Shown here: piece by piece, positions 16,999-26,531 of the stretch | Numbering within the stretch: position 1 is the stretch's first letter | How the letters are laid out: each line of letters begins with the position of its first letter | Assembly: GCF_014841115.1 (NCBI RefSeq) | Contig: NZ_JACYTP010000015.1 | Location: 61,306 to 125,305 of the forward strand | Source: Photobacterium arenosum | Lineage (GTDB): Bacteria; Pseudomonadota; Gammaproteobacteria; Enterobacterales; Vibrionaceae | DNA length: 64,000 nucleotides | Reading direction: 5' to 3' | Translations under genes and position numbers: made by a program | The notes under the pieces: generated by a model | The model's input: the letters and a program-made list of their open reading frames with translations, nothing else | The model's database searches: none | Told to the model about the DNA's origin: nothing

Positions 16999-17886
16999 TC
17001 AGTCACTGAGTATCAAACCGGTGCCGATCACCGCCAGTAACGCGCCCAGCCAGGCGGCGCCCGGCGGTCGGTGCCGGGTGTAGATCCACAGCAGCGGCAA
17101 AATCATGATAGGGGTGGTGGAAGATAACAGTGCCACCATACCCACATCACCGTGCTGCAGGGCAAACAGAATCAGCGTCATCCCGACGGCCATGGCCAGA
17201 AAACCATTGAGGGCAACCATACCTAGGATCGGCAGATTGATCGGCTGCAGGGGTTTGGCAATGCTGGCGCCACTGAGGCGCAGCACACTGTGGGCAGCCA
17301 ATGCCGTTGCCATGCGCATCGCCGAAGCGGCCACTGGGTCCAGCGTGGTCTGCATCGCGGGTTTCGCGATAATCGCGCCCAGCGACTGACACAGTGCCGC
17401 CGTCAAGCCCAGCACCACCGCGATAGCTAAACTGCCGGTGATGGCTTCTATCTGATGCTTCTGGCTTTTCTGGCCGAATAGAATTGCCGTCACCACACCG
17501 GCAAACACCAACAGCGCCCCGACCAGCTTCCAGCCCAGTAGGGTCTCATCGAATAGCCAGATGCCGAGCAGTGCAGAGAAGACGGCATGGCAGGAAAACA
17601 ACAGGCCGCCCCGGCGCGGACCAATCCGGTTGAAGCAGGCAAACAGCGCGGTATCACCGATAAAAATACCAATCAGCCCTGACAGTGCCATCACCAAAGC
17701 CAGATCCAGAGTCATACTGGCCCAGCCACCATTAACGAGCGCCATGGCGGACAGCATCACAGTAACGCAAGCCATGCGCCAGCGGCTGTAGGCAAATGCG
17801 CCGAGATGGCGAGAAGGTGTGACGGAGATTAAACTGCTGATGGCCCACAACAAAGCGGCGGCCAGCGCCAGCCATTCGTAACCCAT
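16999..17886 (-). CDS. EamA/DMT-family transporter
   Basis: The 295-residue hydrophobic protein has about ten predicted membrane segments in two repeats, the layout of the drug/metabolite transporter superfamily (EamA). The beginning LALAAALLWAISSLI and the corresponding second-repeat segment are typical. I start at the ATG at 17886 because AAGGAT lies just upstream; the frame extends nine codons further without support. Members export amino acids, nucleosides or other metabolites; the substrate here cannot be inferred. It converges with epmA and has no clear operon partner. Confidence 0.82.
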   Translation of the reverse strand: MGYEWLALAAALLWAISSLISVTPSRHLGAFAYSRWRMACVTVMLSAMALVNGGWASMTLDLALVMALSGLIGIFIGDTALFACFNRIGPRRGGLLFSCHAVFSALLGIWLFDETLLGWKLVGALLVFAGVVTAILFGQKSQKHQIEAITGSLAIAVVLGLTAALCQSLGAIIAKPAMQTTLDPVAASAMRMATALAAHSVLRLSGASIAKPLQPINLPILGMVALNGFLAMAVGMTLILFALQHGDVGMVALLSSTTPIMILPLLWIYTRHRPPGAAWLGALLAVIGTGLILSD

Positions 17887-18037
17887 GGATATCCTTATTC
17901 GAAAACACTGCAAGGCAGTTTGTTATGCGGAGTGGTCGCATATCATGCAGCAAAGCGGCGGAAAATGGTATCGGCGGATGATGGCAACGGCGAGCACGGC
18001 CAGCCGGACCGGGCTGACCGTGCGGGGATGAGCGGGG

Positions 18038-19921
18038 TTAAATCTTAAAGCGTGAGACGTCGTCGCGCATTGCTTTGGCCGCCTGATTCATACCCTGAGC
18101 GCTTTGGCTGACGTCTTGCGTCTGGGTAGCCAGGTGATCCGACACATCGCGAATCGCTTGAGTATTGCGGCTGATATCTTCACTTACCGCACGCTGCTCC
18201 TCTGCCGCGCTGGCAATTTGGGTGGCCATATCAGAAATCTCTGCGATGGACTGGGTGATCTGGCTCAGGCTGTCACTGGCGGCCTGGGCGTAATCCACAC
18301 TTTGCCCGGCCAGCTCTGTGCTGGCTCCCATGCTGTCGACTGCCTGGCGGGTATTGCCTTGCAGCGTGTCTATCATGGCCCGGATCTCTTCGGTTGAATC
18401 ATGAGTGCGCTGGCTCAGCACGCGCACTTCGTCGGCCACAACGGCAAACCCACGGCCCTGTTCACCGGCCCGGGCGGCTTCAATCGCGGCATTCAGTGCC
18501 AGCAGGTTGGTCTGTTCCGCAATGCCCTGAATGGTTGCCAGAATATGATTGATGTCCTGCGCATTGGCTTCCAGAGTCTGAATCACCCGGGCTGCATCCT
18601 GCACCTGATTGGCCAGCGAAACAATGGCCTCGCGGTTTTGACTGATGACACTTTGTCCCTGCGTGCAAGCGCCGGTGGAAGACTGGGCCGCGGAGGCAGT
18701 CAGCTCGGCATGGCTTGCCACTTCGGCAGCAGTGGCCGACATTTCATGGATGGCCGTGGCGATCTGGTTGATCTCATTCTGCTGGCCGTTGACCCGTTCC
18801 GAGGCCTGACGAGCCTGGTGAAACGACTGTTCGGCCTGTTCGCCCAGGGTGTGTGAGCGGGAGACTATGCCTTTGATCATCTGTTGCAGCTGGCTGAGGA
18901 ACAGATTCATGTTCTCTGCCAGCTCGCCGACTTCATCCATGCGCTGGATGGCAATGCGCTGGGTCAGATCGCCGTTGCCTTGGGTCAGCGCATGCACCGA
19001 GCGATTAAGATCACTGAGCGGGCGCAGCAGGCTGTTAATGATCCAGCCAGCCAGCAGGGCAATGACAAGATACAAGAGCACTGAGGCCATCAGGGTGAAG
19101 GACAGAGTTTTCCCTATGGCTGCATACGCCAGATCTTTATCCTCGATGATTCCCACCGACCAGCCAGTACCGGCAATCGGCGAGACAAAGATCAGTTTGT
19201 CTTTCCCTTCTTGATCAAAATGAAACTCTGCGACCTGCTGGCTGCCGGTAACATTGCGGATAAAGCCAGAGGAGAGATCATTATCTAGTTGGGTTAATGG
19301 CTTACGACTCAGCGAAGTATCCTGATATGCGACCAGCGTATTGTTGCCGTCAATCAGAAAAGCGCTGCCTGCGTTGTCCAGCGTCAGGCTGAGGATTTTG
19401 TCGACAATGTGGGTGACGGTGAGATCTGCGGCCAGTACACCGCGACGTTCGCCGCTGAATGAACGGGCGAAGCTGACCACCAGGCTGCCATCAAAATCCT
19501 GATAGGGTTCGGTCAGAATCAGCTGGCTGGACTTACTCGCGTCCTGGTACCAGGGGCGGGTACGGGGATCATAGTCAGCGGGCCAGTCTTCCGTTTTATC
19601 GCCATAGGCAATGCTGCCGTCGCTGAAACCGGCATAGACAGACAAAAAATCCCCGGCGCGTTTGGTCAGCAGCAGCTCTCTGTCGATATTGTTATCGGCT
19701 GCAATCAGCGGCAGGTTGGCTAATAGCATATCGCGGCGGGCACCCAGCCAGTCGGCAATGTAATCGCTGGTGGCCCCGCCGGCGGCACGCATCTGGGCAT
19801 TGACTTCGTTGGTGGTTTCGGTGCGAAGCTGGGTGACTGAAATGCCAGCCTGGATAGCACTGACTGTGGCTATGATGGCCGCAATGGCCACCTGGATTTT
19901 CATTTTTATCGTGAATTTCAT
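18038..19921 (-). CDS. Methyl-accepting chemotaxis protein with dCache sensor
   Basis: The 627-residue receptor has a membrane segment at about 8-28, a periplasmic double-Cache domain (about 30-275), a second membrane segment ([19 protein letters not shown]), HAMP, and a signalling coiled coil with the tip [20 protein letters not shown]. In the sensor, [11 protein letters not shown] followed by [10 protein letters not shown] and later VLAADLTV resembles the R-x-W-Y ... Y ... D pattern described for amino-acid-binding dCache domains; this is a reading by eye. It is a lone gene, next to a dicarboxylate transporter on the same strand. Confidence 0.92.
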   Translation of the reverse strand: MKFTIKMKIQVAIAAIIATVSAIQAGISVTQLRTETTNEVNAQMRAAGGATSDYIADWLGARRDMLLANLPLIAADNNIDRELLLTKRAGDFLSVYAGFSDGSIAYGDKTEDWPADYDPRTRPWYQDASKSSQLILTEPYQDFDGSLVVSFARSFSGERRGVLAADLTVTHIVDKILSLTLDNAGSAFLIDGNNTLVAYQDTSLSRKPLTQLDNDLSSGFIRNVTGSQQVAEFHFDQEGKDKLIFVSPIAGTGWSVGIIEDKDLAYAAIGKTLSFTLMASVLLYLVIALLAGWIINSLLRPLSDLNRSVHALTQGNGDLTQRIAIQRMDEVGELAENMNLFLSQLQQMIKGIVSRSHTLGEQAEQSFHQARQASERVNGQQNEINQIATAIHEMSATAAEVASHAELTASAAQSSTGACTQGQSVISQNREAIVSLANQVQDAARVIQTLEANAQDINHILATIQGIAEQTNLLALNAAIEAARAGEQGRGFAVVADEVRVLSQRTHDSTEEIRAMIDTLQGNTRQAVDSMGASTELAGQSVDYAQAASDSLSQITQSIAEISDMATQIASAAEEQRAVSEDISRNTQAIRDVSDHLATQTQDVSQSAQGMNQAAKAMRDDVSRFKI

Positions 19922-20095
19922 ACTGCAATCCCGAGTTCGTTCCCTGACTTTCTTTTGCTGTTAAAAGCGTGGGCAGAAGTAAATAGTGAGTCACTCGGAA
20001 TTATCAGCGAATCTTATGTTTGCTTAATGCTTAATTGCGCAGTCCATTGTTAGGATGTGATCATGATGCCAAAATTATGCTTCCATCGGATCGAA

Positions 20096-21511
20096 TTACA
20101 TTGATAAAGCCATTAATGCTACCAGATACAGTACCGACAGGCCGCTGAGACCGACCAGTACCCCCACTTTCATCATATCGCGACTATCAATCAGGCCTGT
20201 GGAGTAGGCCAGTGAATTGGGCGGGGTTGAAACGGGAAGCACCATGCCTAACGAAGCAGAGAAGGCCAGCATGATCAGCATGGCAGTCAATCCTCCCGCC
20301 CCGGCCAGGGCGGGGACCGAAGTGGCAATCGCGGCCCCGATGGGCATCAGCAGGTTGGCAGTCGCCGTATTGGACATAAAATTGGCCATCAGCCAGCACA
20401 ATACCGAGAGCAGGATCAGAATCAGCAGGGTCGGCAGGCTGGCGTAGTCAATTGCGTGGGCCAGCTGTCCGGCCAGTCCGGTCTGGTCGAGTGCCATGCC
20501 AATGGCGATCCCGCCGGTTACCAGCCACAGCACATCCCAGTTAAAGAGTTTCAGCTCTTCTTTGCCGATAATGCCTGTCAGCGCGAACACTGTCAGGGGG
20601 AGCAGGGCGACAACATAGGCATTCATTCCGTGCCAGGCCGTTGTCAGCCAGAGCACAATGGTCAGCCCGAACGTCAGGTAGACCACCCAGGCCTGCCAGC
20701 AGCGCTGAAACTGCCCTTCAAGCCGTAAATCCAGCGTGTGATGCCGGGTAGGAAAAAGTCGCTGCAGCAGCCACCATGCCAGCGCAAGCTGTACTAAAAC
20801 AAACGGCAGACCAAACGCCATCCAGCCGAGAAAACTGATGCTGTGATCATCGCTCAGGTACTGTAAGGCAATGGCATTGGGCGGCGTGCCAATTGGGGTG
20901 GCAATACCGCCTGTGTTGGCGGCAACCGGTATCGCCAGTACCAGTGCTTTAATACTGCTGTCTTCTTTGGGGACTGCTGCCAGGATAGGGACCAGCAACG
21001 CCAGCATCATGACAGTGGTGGCAGTATTGGACATAAACATGGAAAAGACTGCAGTGATAAGCATCAGCCCCAGCATGATGTAGCGTGGCTGCGAGCCAAA
21101 GGGTTTTAACAGCACACGCGCCAGATTGGTGTCCAGCCGGTACTTGGCGGCGGCAATCGCCAGGGCAAAGCCACCGAGAAACAGCATGATGATAGGCGAA
21201 GCAAAAGCGTGGAAAATGTCGGTATAGGCAATGACAGCGCCCAGCGGGGTGGTGTCTGCCGGCTGACGGAAAACCAGCAGGCTCTGATCGGAGAGCATGA
21301 CAAGTTGCAGCACTATGATCAGCAGGGACGTCGCATAGACAGGCACCGGCTCTAATACCCAGAGCAATGCGGCCATCACGAAAATGGCCAGTAACCTGTG
21401 CTGCACCAGCGTCAGCTCACCCAGCGGTAGTGAGGGTGTCGGGATCTGCAGCAGGGCAAAGGGCAGGCCGAAGGCAATCAGTAATTTCAGCAGTAGCGAT
21501 ATTTCCCGCAT
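20096..21511 (-). CDS. DASS-family sodium/dicarboxylate (anion) symporter
   Basis: The 471-residue membrane protein has the two inverted-repeat substrate motifs of the SLC13/DASS family: MSNTATT followed by PIGTPPN near residue 220, and MSNTATA followed by PVSTPPN near residue 440. The best known homologue is the V. cholerae succinate transporter VcINDY. The family imports succinate, fumarate, malate or citrate with Na+. Length is typical (about 460). It reads in the same direction as psd but a terminator lies between psd and this gene, so it is transcribed separately. Confidence 0.9.
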   Translation of the reverse strand: MREISLLLKLLIAFGLPFALLQIPTPSLPLGELTLVQHRLLAIFVMAALLWVLEPVPVYATSLLIIVLQLVMLSDQSLLVFRQPADTTPLGAVIAYTDIFHAFASPIIMLFLGGFALAIAAAKYRLDTNLARVLLKPFGSQPRYIMLGLMLITAVFSMFMSNTATTVMMLALLVPILAAVPKEDSSIKALVLAIPVAANTGGIATPIGTPPNAIALQYLSDDHSISFLGWMAFGLPFVLVQLALAWWLLQRLFPTRHHTLDLRLEGQFQRCWQAWVVYLTFGLTIVLWLTTAWHGMNAYVVALLPLTVFALTGIIGKEELKLFNWDVLWLVTGGIAIGMALDQTGLAGQLAHAIDYASLPTLLILILLSVLCWLMANFMSNTATANLLMPIGAAIATSVPALAGAGGLTAMLIMLAFSASLGMVLPVSTPPNSLAYSTGLIDSRDMMKVGVLVGLSGLSVLYLVALMALSM

Positions 21512-21598
21512 GTCCGGTGCTCTGTATCAAAAAGGGCACGGACAGCATAGCACTCTCAATGAGATGCATATGGCGGGTGAGATCAAAATACGCATCAA

Positions 21599-21628
21599 AA
21601 AAGGGACGAATTCGTCCCTTTTCTGTCA
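21599..21628 (-). terminator. Terminator after psd
   Basis: AAAAGGGACG (21599-21608) and CGTCCCTTTT (21613-21622) form a perfect stem with an AATT loop; on the minus strand the stem is followed by TTTTTT. It can act in both directions. Confidence 0.82.
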
Positions 21629-21646
21629 ATCGCGTTAGCGGTGCGG

Positions 21647-22549
21647 TTAAGTGTCGCTGTTGTCTGCCATCGGCTCTGTTACTGGCTGTGCAGTCAGTCG
21701 GGCGTAGGCCTCACCCATACGGGTAGCCACATTCGGCGCCAGGTTGTCGGCAAAGGTCACCATCTCTTTCGGGAACAGGTTGATGACGGTTGACCCCAGT
21801 TTGAAACGGCCCATTTCCTGGCCTTTTTTCAGGGTGACAGCCTGCTCGCCGTCGGCCGGGTAATCCCAGCGACGGACAACGGGGCCGCGCGGCGGTGTAA
21901 TAGTGCCAGACCATACAGTTTCGATGCTGCCAACGATTGTGGCCCCCACCAGTACTTGAGCAACCGGGCCGAATTCTGTATCAAAGATACAAACCACGCG
22001 CTCATTACGGGCAAACAGGTTTGGCACATTTTCAGCGGTCAGCGGGTTGACCGAGAACAGATCGCCCGGAACATAAATCATCTGACGCAGGGTGCCGTCA
22101 CATGGCATGTGTACGCGGTGATAATCTCGCGGAGACAGATACAGAGTGGCGAAACTCCCGTCAGCAAATTCTTCTGCCAGCGCCTGGTCGCCGCCCAGCA
22201 GTTCAACTGCGTCGTAGTAATGACCCTTGGCCTGAATCAGCTGGCCTTTTTCAATCGGCCCCAGCTGACTGACACAGGCATCTGCCGGGTGACAGAACAC
22301 CTCTGCCTCGTCGTTCAGCGGACGGGCATCGTCTTTGAGTTCGCGCACGAAGAAATCGTTGAAAGTGGCGTAAGACGCGGGATCTTCGTTACGGGCTTCT
22401 GCCATATCCACTTTGTAGCGGTTGATAAACCAACGGATCACCGCCGTGGTGACAAAGCCACCTTTCAGGTCGGCAAGTTTGCCTGCCAGGCGGGTCAGGG
22501 CATGTTTGGGCGCGCAGTATTGCAGGCCAATTTTCAGATTATCGCTCAC
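21647..22549 (-). CDS. psd: Phosphatidylserine decarboxylase proenzyme
   Basis: The 300-residue protein carries the self-cleavage motif LGST (in [12 protein letters not shown]) near residue 254, where serinolysis creates the pyruvoyl group of the alpha chain; other conserved parts are [16 protein letters not shown] and PVVRRWDY. The enzyme makes phosphatidylethanolamine from phosphatidylserine at the inner membrane. E. coli Psd has 322 residues. It lies 152 bp after rsgA in the same direction, the order also found in E. coli. Confidence 0.96.
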   Translation of the reverse strand: MSDNLKIGLQYCAPKHALTRLAGKLADLKGGFVTTAVIRWFINRYKVDMAEARNEDPASYATFNDFFVRELKDDARPLNDEAEVFCHPADACVSQLGPIEKGQLIQAKGHYYDAVELLGGDQALAEEFADGSFATLYLSPRDYHRVHMPCDGTLRQMIYVPGDLFSVNPLTAENVPNLFARNERVVCIFDTEFGPVAQVLVGATIVGSIETVWSGTITPPRGPVVRRWDYPADGEQAVTLKKGQEMGRFKLGSTVINLFPKEMVTFADNLAPNVATRMGEAYARLTAQPVTEPMADNSDT

Positions 22550-22701
22550 AATAAGATTCCGATTGTTCTATAAATCAATAACTTGGTTCTTCGCCATCAA
22601 TAGCGCTGACCCGGGCTGCGGATTCTACCTGATTTCAGATATGAAGTCAGGTGAGCGCACACGAAGAGGGAGCCAGTTCGCAGTTGATGACGCAGGGCCG
22701 C

Positions 22702-23754
22702 TTAATTTTGCTTATTTCGGGAAAACTGACGGTTAGCCACGTTTTCCGACATGCTTTCAATGATCTTGTGGTAACTGTCGAAACGCGCCTGGCTGATTTT
22801 GCCCTCGTCGAGTGCTTGCCGCAGCAGGCAGCCCGGATCGTCTTTGTGCTTACAGTCGCGGAATTTACAGCCGCCCAGGTAACGTCGAAACTCGACAAAA
22901 GCGTTAGTCACTTGCTCCGGTTCCAGGTGCCACAGTCCGAACTCCCGAACACCGGGAGAATCTATCAGATCGCCGCCTTCAGCAAAGTGGTACAGACGTG
23001 CAGCTGTGGTGGTGTGCTGGCCCAGTCCCGAGTTCTCCGACACATCGCCGATCTCTGCATCCACTTCCGGCATCAGGGCATTGACCAGGCTGGATTTTCC
23101 CACCCCGGACTGACCGGCAAAGATGTTGACGTGATCTTTCAGATCCGCTTTCAGTGCCGCTAACCCTTCCCCTGTCATGGTGCTGACGTAACGCACCTCA
23201 TAGCCGATCGCTTTGTACAGCGACAGGGTGCGCTCGACCTGCTGACGGGTGCCGTCATCGAGCAAATCGACTTTGTTCAGTACAATGAGTGGCTCGATTT
23301 CAACTGTCTCGGCAGCTACCAGATAGCGGTCGATAATGTTCAGTGACAGCTCAGGCAGTACGGAAGAGACGATGATGATGCGGTTAACATTCGCTGCCAC
23401 CGGCTTAACCCCATCGTAGTAATCCGGGCGGGTCAGCATCGATGTTCGCTCATGGACCGCTTCTACTACACCGGCGATGCCCTGCAGGGCTTCAACTCCG
23501 GGCCGCCAGACAACGCGATCTCCGGACACCAGGCTCTGAATACTGCGACGCAGGTTACAGCGGTGAATGGTCCCTGTTTCCGGATCTTCAATATCGGCAT
23601 GCTGGCCGAATCGGGTGATCACCAAGCCTTCACGGGCATTCTCCAGCAGGGCTTCATCCCACTGGATATCTTCCATGCCCTTAGTCAGGCGCTTATTTTG
23701 GTTAGAGCGGACACGTCGGCTCTGACCTTTAGTTAACTTTTTCTTTTTTGCCAC
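22702..23754 (-). CDS. rsgA: Small ribosomal subunit biogenesis GTPase RsgA
   Basis: The 350-residue protein shows the circularly permuted GTPase order typical of RsgA: G4 NKVDLL precedes G1 [10 protein letters not shown], with G3 DSPGVREFG after it. An N-terminal OB fold follows a basic tail ([15 protein letters not shown]), and a C-terminal zinc knuckle has [14 protein letters not shown]. RsgA binds the 30S decoding site and helps late assembly, releasing RbfA. The gene is divergent from orn, as in other gammaproteobacteria. Confidence 0.96.
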   Translation of the reverse strand: MAKKKKLTKGQSRRVRSNQNKRLTKGMEDIQWDEALLENAREGLVITRFGQHADIEDPETGTIHRCNLRRSIQSLVSGDRVVWRPGVEALQGIAGVVEAVHERTSMLTRPDYYDGVKPVAANVNRIIIVSSVLPELSLNIIDRYLVAAETVEIEPLIVLNKVDLLDDGTRQQVERTLSLYKAIGYEVRYVSTMTGEGLAALKADLKDHVNIFAGQSGVGKSSLVNALMPEVDAEIGDVSENSGLGQHTTTAARLYHFAEGGDLIDSPGVREFGLWHLEPEQVTNAFVEFRRYLGGCKFRDCKHKDDPGCLLRQALDEGKISQARFDSYHKIIESMSENVANRQFSRNKQN

Positions 23755-23834
23755 AAGAATATCGTTCTGTTTGGTTGGCTTTCATTTCAGGCTAAGTATG
23801 ATACATGCTTTAGTCATCAAATAGGCAAATTCCA

Positions 23835-24380
23835 ATGACAATCAGCGATCAGAACCTGATTTGGATCGATCTGGAAATGACAGGTCTGGATCCCGATACA
23901 CACAAAATCATTGAAATTGCGACCATAGTGACCGATGCCCAGCTCAACATTCTGGCAGAGGGACCGGTACTGGCAATTCATCAACCCCAAGCCGAACTGG
24001 ACAAGATGGATGACTGGTGTACCAATACACATACCCACAGTGGCCTGGTCGCCCGGGTGCAGCAAAGCCAGGTTAATGAACTGGAAGCGGTTCGTCAGAC
24101 CATCGCATTTCTCGAACAATGGGTGCCCAAGGGCGCATCGCCTATTTGTGGTAACAGCATAGGTCAGGATCGCCGTTTCCTTTATAGCCACATGCCGGAA
24201 TTAGAACAATACTTTCATTACAGGTACCTGGATGTCAGTACTCTGAAGGAGCTGACCCGTCGCTGGAAGCCTGAGCTGCTGAATGACTTCCACAAGCAGG
24301 GCAGTCACCTGGCGCTGGATGATATTCGCGAATCCATAGCTGAACTGCGTTTCTATCGTGAGCATATTTTTAAAATTTGA
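23835..24380 (+). CDS. orn: Oligoribonuclease
   Basis: The 181-residue DEDDh exonuclease has Exo [12 protein letters not shown], Exo [14 protein letters not shown] and Exo [14 protein letters not shown]; all acidic residues (D, E, D, D) and the histidine are present. Orn degrades di- and oligoribonucleotides, including pGpG from cyclic-di-GMP turnover, in the cytoplasm. Length equals E. coli Orn. It is divergent from rsgA and lies 130 bp before the tRNA array. Confidence 0.97.
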   Translation: MTISDQNLIWIDLEMTGLDPDTHKIIEIATIVTDAQLNILAEGPVLAIHQPQAELDKMDDWCTNTHTHSGLVARVQQSQVNELEAVRQTIAFLEQWVPKGASPICGNSIGQDRRFLYSHMPELEQYFHYRYLDVSTLKELTRRWKPELLNDFHKQGSHLALDDIRESIAELRFYREHIFKI

Positions 24381-24430
24381 TGCTTTAATGAACGGTTGGG
24401 CGGGGCGGCGGAGATTTTTACTCAGAACTA

Positions 24431-24458
24431 TTGCATCCGCCTGTTTTCCTCGTATAAT
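24431..24458 (+). promoter_or_regulatory. Sigma-70 promoter of the tRNA array
   Basis: TTGCAT (24431-24436), a 16-base spacer and a perfect TATAAT (24453-24458) precede the first tRNA by 52 bases. The discriminator right after the -10 box is GC-rich (GCGCAG), as in stringently controlled stable-RNA promoters. Confidence 0.75.
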
Positions 24459-24510
24459 GCGCAGCCTCGAAAGGCAATAATGTTTCAGTTTGCTTTTCAG
24501 TGTTTTCGGA

Positions 24511-24587
<77 letters not shown>

Positions 24588-24628
24588 AAAATTTAAAGAT
24601 GGTTTGGTTAATGCCAGATTATCGAAAT

Positions 24629-24704
24629 GCGACACTAGCTCAGTTGGTAGAGCGCAACCTTGCCAAGGTTGAGGTCACGAGTTCGAACCTCGTGTGTCGC
24701 TCCA
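24629..24704 (+). tRNA. tRNA-Gly (GCC), copy 1
   Basis: This 76-nt cloverleaf has acceptor GCGACAC/GTGTCGC, anticodon loop TTGCCAA (GCC), T-arm ACGAG-TTCGAAC-CTCGT and an encoded TCCA end. Confidence 0.97.
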
Positions 24705-24762
24705 GCTTTCTTTGCTTGAAGAAAAGCGGTTGTCATCGTACCTGACGGTGAAACAATACGGA

Positions 24763-24839
<77 letters not shown>

Positions 24840-24880
24840 AAAATTTAAAGATGATTTGGTCAATGCCAGATTATCGAAGT

Positions 24881-24956
24881 GCGACACTAGCTCAGTTGGT
24901 AGAGCGCAACCTTGCCAAGGTTGAGGTCACGAGTTCGAACCTCGTGTGTCGCTCCA
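24881..24956 (+). tRNA. tRNA-Gly (GCC), copy 2
   Basis: Identical to Gly copy 1, with all arms intact and an encoded CCA end. It lies 41 nt after fMet copy 2. Confidence 0.97.
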
Positions 24957-25014
24957 GCTTTCTTTGCTTAAAGAAAAGCGGTTGTCATCGTACCTGACGG
25001 TGAAACAATACGGA

Positions 25015-25091
<77 letters not shown>

Positions 25092-25113
25092 ATTTTCTTT
25101 TTTAAGAAAATAT

Positions 25114-25189
25114 GCGACACTAGCTCAGTTGGTAGAGCGCAACCTTGCCAAGGTTGAGGTCACGAGTTCGAACCTCGTGTGTCGCTCCA
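25114..25189 (+). tRNA. tRNA-Gly (GCC), copy 3
   Basis: Identical to copies 1 and 2, but only 22 nt after fMet copy 3. The following spacer switches to the AATTCTTAGCTTGCAAAAGCGG type shared by the later units. Confidence 0.97.
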
Positions 25190-25241
25190 AATTCTTAGCT
25201 TGCAAAAGCGGTTGTCATCGTACCTGACGATGAAAAATGAT

Positions 25242-25317
25242 GCGACACTAGCTCAGTTGGTAGAGCGCAACCTTGCCAAGGTTGAGGTCACGAGTTCGAA
25301 CCTCGTGTGTCGCTCCA
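25242..25317 (+). tRNA. tRNA-Gly (GCC), copy 4
   Basis: Intact 76-nt tRNA-Gly identical to the others. It is the last normal copy before three enlarged variants. Confidence 0.97.
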
Positions 25318-25368
25318 GATTCTCAGCTTGCAAAAGCGATTGTCATCGTACTAACGATGATAATTGAT

Positions 25369-25459
25369 GTGACACTCGAACAGTGGGTAGAGCGCAACCT
25401 TGCCAAGGTTGAGGTCACGCCCGGCTCCTTGAAGATCAGGAACCTCGTGTGTCGCTCCA
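25369..25459 (+). pseudogene. Enlarged tRNA-Gly variant 1 (91 nt, T-loop replaced)
   Basis: Acceptor stem (GTGACAC/GTGTCGC with one G-U) and anticodon arm with GCC are kept, but the D-arm is broken (TCGAACAGTGGGTAGAGC) and the five bases AGTTC of the T-arm are replaced by CCCGGCTCCTTGAAGATCAG. The usual TTC of the T-loop is lost, so a functional elongator tRNA is unlikely. Confidence 0.8.
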
Positions 25460-25511
25460 AATTCTTAGCTTGCAAAAGCGGTTGTCACCGTACCTGACGA
25501 TGAAACGTGAT

Positions 25512-25602
25512 GCGACACTAGCTCAGCGGGTAGAGCGCAACCTTGCCAAGGTTGAGGTCACGCCCGGTACCTTGAAGATCAGGAACCTCGTGTGTCGCTC
25601 CA
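25512..25602 (+). pseudogene. Enlarged tRNA-Gly variant 2 (91 nt, T-loop replaced)
   Basis: Acceptor, D-arm (GCTCAGCGGGTAGAGC) and anticodon arm (GCC) are intact, but the T-arm carries the same 20-nt replacement (CCCGGTACCTTGAAGATCAG). GGTACC and GGAACC within it can pair except at one position. Confidence 0.8.
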
Positions 25603-25654
25603 AATTCTTAGCTTGCAAAAGCGGTTGTCACCGTACCTGACGGTGAAACGTGAT

Positions 25655-25745
25655 GTGACACTAGCTCAGTTGGTAGAGCGCAACCTTGCCAAGGTTGAGG
25701 TCACGCCCGGTTCCTTGAAGATCAGGAACCTCGTGTGTCGCACCA
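25655..25745 (+). pseudogene. Enlarged tRNA-Gly variant 3 (91 nt, T-loop replaced, ACCA end)
   Basis: All arms but the T-arm are intact (one acceptor G-U pair). The replacement reads CCCGGTTCCTTGAAGATCAG, and here GGTTCC pairs perfectly with GGAACC, giving an extra 6-bp hairpin with a 10-base loop inside the outer CACG/CGTG pairs. The discriminator is A instead of T. Confidence 0.8.
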
Positions 25746-25938
25746 GATTTCCTACTTGATAGGAAGATCACAGCTTAATACATTAAAAGCTGTAGAATCG
25801 CACAACCATTACTGTGAAGTAATAGTCTTTGAGGTCAGAGCTTTGCCTCGCGAGGTTCTATCGGACAAAGTCCAGGCCACCTCAAGCTTACATAAGTATC
25901 AGTAAGCTGAAATCAACATCATCCCAAATCAGTCAAGA

Positions 25939-25959
25939 CAGCCGAAAGGTTGTTTTTTT
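25939..25959 (+). terminator. Terminator downstream of tRNA array
   Basis: CAGCC (25939-25943) pairs with GGTTG (25948-25952, one G-U) across a GAAA tetraloop and is followed by seven T residues. Confidence 0.75.
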
Positions 25960-26119
25960 GTCTGAAATTAAGATGCTCTGTATTCCCATACTGAGAAGTA
26001 TTGGCGACCATCAATGATGACAGTCAATGTTGTTTAGCCAATATAGGCTACACTACAATCTTGTCTGCACGTCAAATCAGCCCTAAAGCACATGAGTGTT
26101 TATTCGCTTGGGTTTGCTG

Positions 26120-26453
26120 TTATCCAAATTAAATTCTGCATTTGCATCATCTAATGCACAGAGTTATCCACATCATTTTCTTTGTGGATAAGTCGGTTGA
26201 TTAGTTGTGCTGTCCATCTGTGCATAACTCTGTGCATTTAAATATTTATCCCCATTATCAACAGAGAATTAATCTTTCAGTGTTTGTTTAACTTGTTGTT
26301 TTTTATGTATTTAATTGTGATGATTTCAAAGTTGTGAACAGGGTGATCATATAATGATCATGGTGAATAACATTCTTAAATCAAACAGCTTCAGCTTGTG
26401 CTTAATAACCAGTGTTCATAACCAAAATGGTGCAAATGAAATTGTTTTCCACA
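26120..26453. promoter_or_regulatory. DnaA-box cluster with nested inverted repeat (datA-like candidate)
   Basis: Four sites fit TTWTNCACA: TTATCCACA at 26164-26172, its complement TGTGGATAA at 26183-26191, TGTGCATAA (complement of TTATGCACA) at 26219-26227, and TTTTCCACA at 26445-26453. One-mismatch sites are at 26120 (TTATCCAAA), 26246 (TTATCCCCA) and 26255 (TTATCAACA). AATGCACAGAGTTAT (26153-26167) is perfectly inverted at 26224-26238, enclosing the two consensus boxes. The position, between a tRNA-Gly array and queG, corresponds to where E. coli has the DnaA-titrating locus datA. Confidence 0.65.
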
Positions 26454-26531
26454 TACAAAAAAGGCTGATCGGGATCGCGTTTTGTAGCCCGTGAATCACC
26501 CGCAAACGAAGGTGACGCGTGGTTACTGGTT

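Larger units (their letters stand above)
25746..26531. other. 786-bp non-coding region between tRNA array and queG
   Basis: The first 210 bases hold several hairpins ending in a terminator: GAGGT/ACCTC (25831-25835, 25879-25883) enclosing CCTCGCGAGG and GGAC-AAA-GTCC (25863-25873), then AGCTTAC/GTAAGCT (25885-25908). The part from about 26040 to 26460 is A+T-rich and carries the DnaA boxes and a 15-bp inverted repeat listed separately. Short ORFs here lack ribosome binding sites and family resemblance. Confidence 0.6.

Noticed and set aside
25831..25883. Resemblance of GGACAAAGTCCAGGC to the conserved GAGGAAAGTCCGGGC of RNase P RNA
   Set aside because: The match is short, and the rest of a roughly 380-nt RNase P RNA, including its 3' consensus, is absent.
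26120..26453. Chromosomal replication origin
   Set aside because: DnaA boxes are present, but neighbouring genes (tRNA, queG) are not those of either Vibrio origin (mioC/mnmG side or rctB), so a datA-like site fits better.
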